Notes under the pieces: generated by a model
What the model was told of the DNA's origin: nothing
Database searches by the model: none
What the model saw: the letters and a program-made list of their open reading frames with translations, nothing else
In this document: one piece after another, positions 24,046 through 31,907 of the stretch
How the letters are laid out: every line of letters begins with the position of its first letter
Position numbering within the stretch: the stretch's first letter is position 1
Made by a program: the position numbers and the translations under genes
NCBI GenBank assembly: GCA_019638395.1
Contig: JAHBTX010000006.1
Coordinates: forward strand, 245,704 to 309,703
Direction: 5' to 3'
DNA: 64,000 bases
DNA from: Cyclobacteriaceae bacterium
GTDB taxonomy: Bacteria; Bacteroidota; Bacteroidia; Cytophagales; Cyclobacteriaceae

Positions 24046-25326
24046 ATGAAACTGCTGTTTGCACCCCTTGTATTTATTTCTGCACTTAGCCTGGCTACCA
24101 CAGATAATACTATAACGGTTTGTTCGGCCACTTGTACTGTTAAGGCAGATGTTGCCTTAGCACAAGTTCAATCCGTAAACTTTGTTTCGGATTTGTTTGA
24201 TACCAGTTTGTGGCCTGCCCGGTGGTATTGCGGCACCTGGACACCGCTGCACGGCTGGACGTACATAATTTCCGATATTATTATTTGGCTTTCGTACTTC
24301 GCTATTCCGGCTATACTGGTTTACTTTTACTTGCGCAAGGGCAAAAGTGAGGGCATCCCGTTTCATAAAATATTTCTGCTGTTTGTTGCCTTTATTTTGG
24401 CATGCGGCCTCACGCACCTGATTGATGCAGCAATTTTTTGGTGGCCGGCATACAGGTTAAGTGCCGCTTTGCGATTGGTAACTGCTGCTATCTCACTCTT
24501 TACAGTTTTTGCTTTAATAAAAGTTATTCCGGCTGTATTGCAATTGAAGAGTCCGGCCCATTTCGAAAAATTGGTGCAGGAACGAACCAGAGAACTACAA
24601 CTGTTGAATGAAAAACTACAACAGGAAATCAACGAGAAGAAAAAGAAAGACGAAACGCTTTTTCAAACCAACCAGGAGTTAATGGCGTTTAGCTATTCCG
24701 TTTCGCACGATTTACGTACACCTCTCCGCAGCATTCATGGTTTTAGCAAAGCCTTGCTGGAAGACTATAGTGATAAGCTTGACAATACCGGCCAGGATTT
24801 TTTAAACCGGATAGCACGGGCCAGCTCGCGCATGGGCGAGTTAATTGACGACTTACTGAAGCTCTCGCGGATTTCGCGCAATGAACTTACATTGGAAGAA
24901 GTAAACCTTTCTACGCTGGTAGAAGAAGTGGTAGCGGCTACTATTAATCAGAAGCCGGGCATGCGGGCTGCCTTCGATATTCAAAACCACATTGTGGTGA
25001 AGGCCGATAAAAAGCTGTTGAAAATAGCTATGGAAAATCTGATAGACAATGCAATTAAGTATAGTTCTAAAACCGATAACCCGGTAATTCAGTTTGGCAA
25101 ACTTGAGCGGCACGATACATTTTTTGTAAGCGATAACGGAGCCGGCTTTGATATGAAATTTAAGGATAAACTCTTCGGTGCCTTTCAGCGTCTGCACGAA
25201 GGTGAATACGAAGGTTCTGGTATTGGCCTGGCTACGGTTAAGCGAATTATTACCCGCCACGGGGGCGAGATTTGGGCTGAATCAGTAGTAAACAATGGCG
25301 CTACATTTTACTTCACATTACATTAA
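24046..25326 (+). CDS. Histidine kinase with ethylene-receptor-like membrane sensor domain
   Basis: The 426-residue kinase has an N-terminal secretion-like segment, then three membrane helices at about residues 72-96, 106-130 and 140-165. The helices carry the plant ETR1 ethylene-binding pattern. ISDIIIWLSYFAIP matches ETR1 ISDFFIALAYFSIP, giving D77 and Y84. FILACGLTHLID matches the FIVLCGATHLI copper site, giving C120 and H124. A coiled coil (about 170-205) leads to HisKA with H221 in SYSVSHDLRTPLR and a HATPase domain with ENLIDNAIKYS, DNGAGFD and GSGIGLATVKR. No GAF domain is present, unlike ETR1. A single-domain regulator follows eight bases later. Binding of Cu(I) and ethylene is suggested by the residues but not shown. 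Confidence 0.85.
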   Translation: MKLLFAPLVFISALSLATTDNTITVCSATCTVKADVALAQVQSVNFVSDLFDTSLWPARWYCGTWTPLHGWTYIISDIIIWLSYFAIPAILVYFYLRKGKSEGIPFHKIFLLFVAFILACGLTHLIDAAIFWWPAYRLSAALRLVTAAISLFTVFALIKVIPAVLQLKSPAHFEKLVQERTRELQLLNEKLQQEINEKKKKDETLFQTNQELMAFSYSVSHDLRTPLRSIHGFSKALLEDYSDKLDNTGQDFLNRIARASSRMGELIDDLLKLSRISRNELTLEEVNLSTLVEEVVAATINQKPGMRAAFDIQNHIVVKADKKLLKIAMENLIDNAIKYSSKTDNPVIQFGKLERHDTFFVSDNGAGFDMKFKDKLFGAFQRLHEGEYEGSGIGLATVKRIITRHGGEIWAESVVNNGATFYFTLH

Positions 25327-25333
25327 AATATTT

Positions 25334-25765
25334 ATGAAGACAGCAAAAATTCTTTTGGTTGAAGACAATGAAGACGATGTAGCATTAATGCTGCGTGCCT
25401 TCAAGATTAATAAAATACCCAACGAGGTAGTAATTGCCCGAAACGGGGTAGAAGCATTGGATTTACTAATGGGCGAAAAAACAATTCAGCCTTGTTTGGT
25501 TATTCTTGATTTAAAATTACCCAAAGTAAATGGGTTACAAGTCCTTCAAAGTATTCGCGAAAATGTAAATACGCGCAATTATCCCATTATTATACTTACT
25601 ACTTCAGTAGAACAAGAAGATGTAATCAAAAGCTATGAACTGGGTGCAAACAGTTACATCCGCAAGCCGGTAGAATTTGAAAAGTTTAGTAAAGCTGTTG
25701 AGCAGTTGGGGCTTTATTGGTTGTTTCTAAACGAACCTAATCCAAAGTATCATGAACGCAGATAA
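25334..25765 (+). CDS. Single-domain response regulator (receiver only)
   Basis: From ATG 25334 the product is 143 residues with only a receiver domain: ILLVEDNEDDV, phospho-acceptor D59 in CLVILDLKLPKVNG, Thr in IIILTTS and Lys in YIRKPVEF. It belongs to the Rcp1-like/CheY-like group that often pairs with phytochrome-type kinases. An upstream in-frame ATG at 25295 lies inside the kinase gene and is rejected. Its 3' end overlaps the next gene by 14 bases. It probably relays phosphate between the two kinases on either side. Confidence 0.9.
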   Translation: MKTAKILLVEDNEDDVALMLRAFKINKIPNEVVIARNGVEALDLLMGEKTIQPCLVILDLKLPKVNGLQVLQSIRENVNTRNYPIIILTTSVEQEDVIKSYELGANSYIRKPVEFEKFSKAVEQLGLYWLFLNEPNPKYHERR

Positions 25766-27191
25766 GAAGTTGAGGGTATTATTTATTGAAGACAACGAAG
25801 ACGATTTTCTGCTGATTACCCGCAAACTTCGGCAAGATAATTTAGAAATTGAAGCACATCGGGTTGATTCTTCCGAAGCCCTGCATAAGGCTTTGTGTTC
25901 GCAACTTTGGGATGTAGTTGTATCAGACAATAATGTACCCGATCGAAAAGTGAGTATTCCCACATCGTTAATGGCTACGCGCAAACTTAACCCCAACACT
26001 CCGTTTATAATTGTATCCGGAACTATTGGCGAAGAGAGTGCCGTAAACTACATGCGCCTGGGTGCAAACGATTATATATTAAAAGATAACCTAAGTCGCC
26101 TGGCGCCATCCATTCAACGCGAGGTTACTGAATCCAAATTGCGCCTGGCAAAAACTCTGTCTGAATCGAGACTGAAAGAAAGTGAAGCGAACTTCCGCCA
26201 TCTTGCCGAAAGCATTACCGATATGTTTTTTGCAATTGATAAAGATTTCCGGTGTACCTATTGGAATAAAGCGGCTGAAAGCCTAACCCGTATTCCGGCA
26301 GCAAAGGCAGTGAATACACATATTTTCGAACTTATTCCGAAGCAACTTGATCGGGAAGTGCGCAAAATGTTTATCAATACGTTGTTAAAGAAAGTTCCTA
26401 ACCATATTGAGTTTGAATATTATTTCGGCACCAAGAAAAAATACTTTCAAACATTTGTATATCCATCCGAAGATTTATACTCGGTTATAATACGCGATAT
26501 AAGTGAACAAAAACAAATTGAAAGTCAACTCCATATAGCCAACCGCGAATTGGAAACTTTTATGTACCGCGTAGCGCACGACATCCGGGGCCCGGTGGCT
26601 TCCTTATCGGGATTAATTGAAACTGTTCGGCACGAAGCAATTGACCCCGTATCGCAAAAGTACTTTGCGCAAGCTAGTGTAATGATAAATAAACTTGAGC
26701 GATCGTTACGGGCATTGCAAGTAATTACCGGAATTAAGCTGGAAGATTTACAACGTGGAAAAGTAAATCTTACTGAAGTGCTGGCCGCGTTGAAAACGAA
26801 ATTCGAAGCCGATGATTTTGAAATTAACCTGCACCTGCAAGGGCTGCCGCACATTGTAAGTGACGGCCGTTATGTTCAAATGGTATTGGAACAAATTGTA
26901 CAAAATGCCAGTGTGTTTCGCTGTTGCGATCGAAAAGCAACATTGCATATTTCCTATAAAGTACTCGGAAAAAAATTACAGCTTATTTTTGAAGATAATG
27001 GCGAGGGTATGACTCCTGAAGTACAAGAAAATATATTTAATATGTTCTATCGCGGCAGTCAGCAATCAATAGGCGAAGGATTGGGTTTATACCTTACCCG
27101 CTCCATTCTCGATAAATTAGATGGTGCTGTTTTCGTTCAAAGCGAGTACCTGGTGGGTTCGGTTTTTACTATTCAATTGCCAATTGATTGA
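25752..27191 (+). CDS. Hybrid kinase: receiver-PAS-histidine kinase
   Basis: The 479-residue protein has an N-terminal receiver (about 5-125; D59 in VVVSDNNVPD, with the terminal region reading YILKDNLSRL), a PAS domain (about 145-250; LAESITDMFFAIDKDFRCTY) and a kinase module. The histidine is H276 in MYRVAHDIRGPVASLSG, the N box reads LEQIVQNASVF, and the glycine box is GEGLGLYLTRSI. It has no membrane segment and is cytosolic. Overlap with the receiver-only gene and closeness to the ethylene-receptor-like kinase suggest one phosphorelay. The receiver lacks the usual MP after the Asp region (it reads NVPD), common in this class. Confidence 0.88.
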   Translation: MNADKKLRVLFIEDNEDDFLLITRKLRQDNLEIEAHRVDSSEALHKALCSQLWDVVVSDNNVPDRKVSIPTSLMATRKLNPNTPFIIVSGTIGEESAVNYMRLGANDYILKDNLSRLAPSIQREVTESKLRLAKTLSESRLKESEANFRHLAESITDMFFAIDKDFRCTYWNKAAESLTRIPAAKAVNTHIFELIPKQLDREVRKMFINTLLKKVPNHIEFEYYFGTKKKYFQTFVYPSEDLYSVIIRDISEQKQIESQLHIANRELETFMYRVAHDIRGPVASLSGLIETVRHEAIDPVSQKYFAQASVMINKLERSLRALQVITGIKLEDLQRGKVNLTEVLAALKTKFEADDFEINLHLQGLPHIVSDGRYVQMVLEQIVQNASVFRCCDRKATLHISYKVLGKKLQLIFEDNGEGMTPEVQENIFNMFYRGSQQSIGEGLGLYLTRSILDKLDGAVFVQSEYLVGSVFTIQLPID

Positions 27192-27218
27192 GCAGTTGAA
27201 TTTTTGTCCAACCGGAGT

Positions 27219-28418
27219 TTAACCAACCAGTTGTTGCATAATTTTTAGGTATGTTTTTTTATTCGATTTTTTAAACTCGACAGATGAGCATTGATTGAAC
27301 CGGGCAAATTCTTTGATCGCTTTTGCAATTTTAACTATGGTCGGTTTAGAAAGTTCTATCGGTTCAAAGTGCAGATTATGAATAATCAGTATCTGTTGTT
27401 TGCGTTCAGCTTTGGAGTCCATCCGTGCCACAAATGTATCTCCAAGTAAAACAGGCAGCGAAAAGTATCCATACTTTCGTTTGGGTGCCGGTACAAAACA
27501 TTCCACCATGTAGTCGAAGTGAAAGAACTTTAAAAGGCGTTGCCGAAAAACATTCAGGATATCAAAGGGTGACAGAATAAAAACATCGCCTGCTACGGTA
27601 ATTTTTTTGTTTTTGTATTCCGGCAGCATATAAAGTGTTGAATCGGTTAATCCTTTCACCAACACGGTGTAAACCTTACCCTCGCTAACCATTTTCTGTA
27701 ACGCAGGTTTTATCAGGTTTTGCTTTGCATACCAACCACTGCGGGCAATGTCTTTAAAGTTGGCAATACCCAATGCCTTTAGTGAGCGCACAATTACATG
27801 CCGCGCATATTCTTCGGGTGCAGGCATGCTGGTATCAACCGATGCCGGTATTATGTTCTCTGGCAAGTCATACACTTTTTGGAAATTGCCGGTACGCATG
27901 GTCATTAACCGGCCATCGAAGTGGAGGCGTTCAAGTGCTACTTTGGAGGGACGCCAATCCCACCAGCCTGAACTTTTGGTTAAGCGGTCGTTTTCAAAAT
28001 CGCGCGCCATAAGCGGCCCTTCGCGCGCAATGCGGTCAAGTACTTTGCGCATCAGGTTAATTTCAAGTGGCGTTTGCAGCGCCCGTTTGGCGGCAAAAAT
28101 TTGTTTAACTGGCAATGAAAAACGATACTCATGCATCGGCACGTAACCCGAAGCAAATGTCCACGACTCAAAAATTCTACCCGCTGCCTGAAGTTGGGTC
28201 AGCCACTCTGTTTGGTAATCGGGTACACGTGCTGCAATGGAATGGTGGTGAGCACGCTCTACAATATAATTAGTGTCGATCTGAACAAAGCCCAGGTGAT
28301 TAATAAGTTTATAAGCCGCTTCTTTACCCTTGCCAAACTGACCATGCCTGGATAAACCGGCCGCATGCAAAATGATTTTTCGGGCTTGTGATGGAGTAAG
28401 GAGTATCGGCTTGGACAT
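27219..28418 (-). CDS. YcaQ-like DNA glycosylase (winged-helix family)
   Basis: The 399-residue protein belongs to the HTH_42/YcaQ family, whose studied members unhook DNA interstrand crosslinks. The catalytic QxD is visible as Q46-I-D48 in GFVQIDTNYIVERAHHH. The N-terminal winged-helix part (TPSQARKIILHAAGL) and the beta-rich C-terminal part (YGYFSLPVLLGDTFVARMD) fit the family, as does the length. It ends 28 bases from the hybrid kinase on the opposite strand and stands alone. Repair activity is inferred from the family. Confidence 0.82.
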   Translation of the reverse strand: MSKPILLTPSQARKIILHAAGLSRHGQFGKGKEAAYKLINHLGFVQIDTNYIVERAHHHSIAARVPDYQTEWLTQLQAAGRIFESWTFASGYVPMHEYRFSLPVKQIFAAKRALQTPLEINLMRKVLDRIAREGPLMARDFENDRLTKSSGWWDWRPSKVALERLHFDGRLMTMRTGNFQKVYDLPENIIPASVDTSMPAPEEYARHVIVRSLKALGIANFKDIARSGWYAKQNLIKPALQKMVSEGKVYTVLVKGLTDSTLYMLPEYKNKKITVAGDVFILSPFDILNVFRQRLLKFFHFDYMVECFVPAPKRKYGYFSLPVLLGDTFVARMDSKAERKQQILIIHNLHFEPIELSKPTIVKIAKAIKEFARFNQCSSVEFKKSNKKTYLKIMQQLVG

Positions 28419-28578
28419 GTATGCTCAACTTGTTTCGAGGATAAATTAAAAAGGTGTAGCTAATTCAGCAATCAAAATTTTGATTTACGATTTTTTCATG
28501 ATGCATCAGTATTTTTTCTGTTTAGTTGTTGCGGTTCATAATTTTATCGAAGTTTAACCAAGCTTTAAATTTTTTTAC

Positions 28579-29847
28579 ATGACCACTCGCAGAAACGCAC
28601 TCAAATCGTTAGGCCTGGCCACATTGGCAATACCATCTTTAGCGGCAACAATCGACTCAGCCCCTGCATTACCGCGCACCAACGATCCGCAGTATTGGAA
28701 AAAAATCCGCAACCAGTTTATGCTTGCTAACAATAGTGTTTTTTTTAATCCGGGTACGGTGGGTGTTATGCCCAAAGTGGTGGTAAATAAAATGACCGAC
28801 TATGTAAAGTACCTGGCAACACACGTGGCTGATTGGGCTTATAAAGATGATAATAAAGAAGAGTTTATAAGTGGGTATAATAACCTGCTTGGCCTTCGCA
28901 CAAAAGTAGGGAAGTTGATTAATGCACAAGCCACTGAGATCGCCATGACGGATAATGTAACACATGGTATCAGTTACCTCGCTAATGGAATTACGCTGCA
29001 AGCGGGCGATGAAGTGTTAACCACTAATCAGGAGCATCCGGGTGGGCGTGGGGGTTGGCTGGTAAAAGAAAAAAGATTTGGTGTATTGTTTAAAGAAGTA
29101 GCCATTGGTAAACCTGTTAAAAATGCCGATGAAGTTTACCAGCAAATTGTAAACGCATTTACTCCCAAAACCAAAGTGCTGATGATTTCGCACCTGATTT
29201 CAGGAAGTGGCGCAATTCTTCCGGTAAAGGAAATTTGTGCCGAAGCCAGTAAGCGCGGCATCTTCACTATACTGGATGGAGCACAAACAATTGGGCATAT
29301 TAAAGTAGATGTAAAAGACATTGGGTGCGATGCTTATGTGGGTTGTTTTCATAAATGGGTGGGTGCACCACACGGTACAGGCTTTATGTATGTAAGGCAA
29401 GATAAGATGAAAGAGATATGGACAACTGTAGCAAGTGCCCGTTGGGATAATCATGAAGACGAAGGTTTTCGGTTTACACAACGCGGCACGGGTAACTTTG
29501 CGGTGTTGAAAGGTTTAGATGCAGCACTTGATTTTATTTTTGAAATTGGAACTGAAAAGGTGTACAATCGAATTAAGTTTTTAGGTGAACGCCTGCGCAA
29601 AGGATTAAAACAAAATCCGAAGGTGAAAATTTTCTCGCCAGCAGATGAGAGCCTGTGTGCCGGAATTACGGTTTACAATATCGAAGGCATGACGGGCTCA
29701 AAGTTACAGGACGAATTCTGGAATCGGGGGCGCATGCGGCCCCGCGCCAGTGGCGATGTATTTGGTGTGCGCCATTGCACACACATTTTTAACAGCGAGG
29801 AAGAAATTGATAAAGCATTGGCCATTGTAAAAACTTTAACAAGCTGA
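28579..29847 (+). CDS. Class V PLP-dependent aminotransferase-fold enzyme, possibly Tat-exported
   Basis: The 422-residue enzyme begins MTTRRNALKSLGLATLAIPS, with twin arginines followed by a hydrophobic segment, as in a Tat signal. The PLP fold is clear: HPGGRGGWLVKEKR, ILDGAQTIGHIKVDV with the Asp that holds the pyridine nitrogen, and the Schiff-base lysine K259 in VGCFHKWVGAPHG. The family includes cysteine desulfurases and isopenicillin N epimerase-like enzymes; the latter is the closest general resemblance. The substrate is unknown. Degenerate REP-like sequence follows its stop. Confidence 0.85.
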   Translation: MTTRRNALKSLGLATLAIPSLAATIDSAPALPRTNDPQYWKKIRNQFMLANNSVFFNPGTVGVMPKVVVNKMTDYVKYLATHVADWAYKDDNKEEFISGYNNLLGLRTKVGKLINAQATEIAMTDNVTHGISYLANGITLQAGDEVLTTNQEHPGGRGGWLVKEKRFGVLFKEVAIGKPVKNADEVYQQIVNAFTPKTKVLMISHLISGSGAILPVKEICAEASKRGIFTILDGAQTIGHIKVDVKDIGCDAYVGCFHKWVGAPHGTGFMYVRQDKMKEIWTTVASARWDNHEDEGFRFTQRGTGNFAVLKGLDAALDFIFEIGTEKVYNRIKFLGERLRKGLKQNPKVKIFSPADESLCAGITVYNIEGMTGSKLQDEFWNRGRMRPRASGDVFGVRHCTHIFNSEEEIDKALAIVKTLTS

Positions 29848-29857
29848 TAAAAGACGT

Positions 29858-29935
29858 AACAGGTCGGTTGCCCATTAGCAAAACCTGTCAGTCCTGATTT
29901 TTTAATTCTGCTTATTAAGACCTGTTGGTACTGCT
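29858..29935. repeat. Degenerate copies of the AAGACCTGTCAGGTCTT palindrome family
   Basis: ACAGGTC, then AAAACCTGTCAGTCCTG, then AAGACCTGTTGG occur within about 70 bases between the aminotransferase and the M20 peptidase. They resemble decayed arms of the palindrome that is intact at 35693-35744, 35983-36031 and 40481-40530. No gene lies here. Confidence 0.5.
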
Positions 29936-30090
29936 GGCGGAAGTAAATTCTTTAAGTCCATACCATTGCCAGAAAAGATGATGAGTAAAGCACCCGATGC
30001 TCTCAAACTTATTTATGACATACAACTCACTTTGTGAAGGCTAACCGAATGTTTTTTGTTATCTTTCTATTATCCTTACCACTCTATGAA

Positions 30091-31635
30091 ATGAAAAAGA
30101 CAATTTTAGTGATCTTACTTTTTATTGCTGGATTATGTGTTTTACTTGTTGTTAAAACTGTTACACATCCATTCGCAAAGCTATCCGCTCATCAGCTTGA
30201 TCCGATAAAATTGCCTGTAACCGAGAAAAGCATAAAACGTTTTTCGGGTGGCCTACAATTTGCCACCGTAAGCTATATCGACAGCGCTGCAAACAACTTT
30301 GCCGCGTATGATTCGTTTCGGCTGTATGTTCGCAATTCCTACCCTCACGTTTTTCAAACACTTACCGACACGCTGATAAATGGCCATCAATGGTTGCTGC
30401 GGTGGAAAGGAAAAAATTCTGCTCTGAAACCACTGCTATTTATGTCGCATTACGATGTGGTAGCGCCAGGCGATTATAGTCATGAAGAATCGTCCATCGG
30501 ACAGAATATGTTTGATCTTTCCGATTCGATTGGATCGCTTCCACAGGAAGAGTTTAATGCATGGAAATATGCACCTTTTTCCGGGGCGGTAAAGGAAGGA
30601 CGAATTTATGGCCGGGGAGCAATTGATATGAAGGGTGTGGTGTTTGCTTTGCTTGAAGCAGCAGATACGCTATTGGCAGCAGGGTTTGTTCCGGCACGCG
30701 ATATTTACCTTGCTTTCGATCCGGATGAAGAAGTGGGTGGACTGCGAGGTGCTGCCCACCTGGCTACCTATCTTAAAGCTAAAGGTTTACAGTTTGAAAC
30801 CATTTACGATGAAGGTGGTATTGTGGCTACACCGGGTACAGCAGAAGGCATCAATCAAAATATTGCCTTTGTTGGGATGGGCGAAAAGGGTGTAGTGGGT
30901 TTTCGCATAAAAGTAAAAGGTACTGGCGGGCATTCTTCTATGCCTCCGCTTCAGTCGGCAGCAGGCAAAGCAGCTGTTATCATGCAACGACTGGAGCAGA
31001 ATCAGTTCAGGCAGCGACTCATTGAACCTACTGAAAACTTTCTGAATGTAGCGGGCGCAGGCATGAGTTTTATGGGGCGCATGGCCATTGCCAATCAATG
31101 GTTGCTTAGCAGCGTACTCTTAAAGCAGATGGAAAAAAATCCACAAGCCAATGCGCTTACCCGAACTACAACCGCCATTACCATGCTTAAAGGCAGTGAT
31201 GGCAACAACGTATTGGCACCGGTAGTGGAAGTGATTGTTAACTTTAGAATCTTACCTGGTGAAACTTCTTCCGATGTCCATGCTCATATTTTGAAAGCAT
31301 GCGAAGGGTTTGAGGTAGAGATTGATGCACCCCGTGTTCCGGTAGAACCCTCTAAACTTTCTCCGCCCGATGGAAGAGGCTATGATGTGTTAAAAGAAGC
31401 TGTTGAGAGATTATATCCGGGCACGTTAGTTACACCTTATCTTACCATTGGTGCAACCGACTGCAAACACATGGGGGAGTTAAGTGATCGCATCTATCGA
31501 TTTATGCCAGTGCTACTAAACCCCTTTGAGCAGCGAAGCATTCATAACTTTAATGAATACCTGAGCATTGATAACTACGGCCGCATGATTGCATACTACA
31601 GTTACCTGATGGGCGAGTTTGATAAAGGACTATAA
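30091..31635 (+). CDS. Membrane-anchored M20-family metallopeptidase (PM20D1/carboxypeptidase S-like)
   Basis: From ATG 30091 the product is 514 residues with one N-terminal hydrophobic helix (KKTILVILLFIAGLCVLLVV). The upstream GTG at 30034 would add a second hydrophobic stretch and is less likely. The M20 metal and catalytic residues are visible: FMSHYDVVAPG (His and Asp), GRGAIDMKG (bridging Asp), DPDEEVGG (catalytic Glu and metal Glu) and TIGATDCKHM toward the C-terminus. A dimerisation domain is inserted (VGFRIKVKGTGGHSSMPP). Length and motifs resemble carboxypeptidase S/PM20D1, which acts on N-acyl or dipeptide bonds. It is probably periplasmic and stands alone. Confidence 0.85.
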   Translation: MKKTILVILLFIAGLCVLLVVKTVTHPFAKLSAHQLDPIKLPVTEKSIKRFSGGLQFATVSYIDSAANNFAAYDSFRLYVRNSYPHVFQTLTDTLINGHQWLLRWKGKNSALKPLLFMSHYDVVAPGDYSHEESSIGQNMFDLSDSIGSLPQEEFNAWKYAPFSGAVKEGRIYGRGAIDMKGVVFALLEAADTLLAAGFVPARDIYLAFDPDEEVGGLRGAAHLATYLKAKGLQFETIYDEGGIVATPGTAEGINQNIAFVGMGEKGVVGFRIKVKGTGGHSSMPPLQSAAGKAAVIMQRLEQNQFRQRLIEPTENFLNVAGAGMSFMGRMAIANQWLLSSVLLKQMEKNPQANALTRTTTAITMLKGSDGNNVLAPVVEVIVNFRILPGETSSDVHAHILKACEGFEVEIDAPRVPVEPSKLSPPDGRGYDVLKEAVERLYPGTLVTPYLTIGATDCKHMGELSDRIYRFMPVLLNPFEQRSIHNFNEYLSIDNYGRMIAYYSYLMGEFDKGL

Positions 31636-31907
31636 TTTTTGATAACCGTAGTTTGTAAATGGTATAGTTCAATAGCGGAGCTAGTTTTGTAATTTATTAA
31701 TTGCTCCTCCCTGTAGGCTGGTTCAATGCAGGTAGTTAAATAGTATAACTGCAAAAGAAATAATCAACGGTATTTATGAATGTGAAAAAATGGGAGCCAA
31801 GCATGCTTGAACTCCCGGTAGGGCCGGGGATTTCTCCCCAGCCAATTACAAAGGTAAATAAGGTAAAATGAGTTTTAAAAACTCACGCACTAATTGCGGT
31901 ATAGTTA
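31636..31907. other. Intergenic region beside the CRISPR array with three hairpins (possible leader)
   Basis: No gene is seen. Three inverted repeats occur: GGGAG/CTCCC around an inner GCATGC (31792-31816), GGC-GGGGA/TCCCC-GCC (31822-31843) and TGAGTTTT/AAAACTCA (31869-31885). The last ends 23 bases before the first CRISPR repeat. The stretch is AT-rich to the left of the hairpins. It may be the array leader, and the hairpins may also end transcription from the M20 gene. Confidence 0.45.

Noticed and set aside
31791-31851. A possible tRNA or other structured RNA beside the array
   Set aside because: The hairpins do not assemble into a cloverleaf and no anticodon arm can be drawn.
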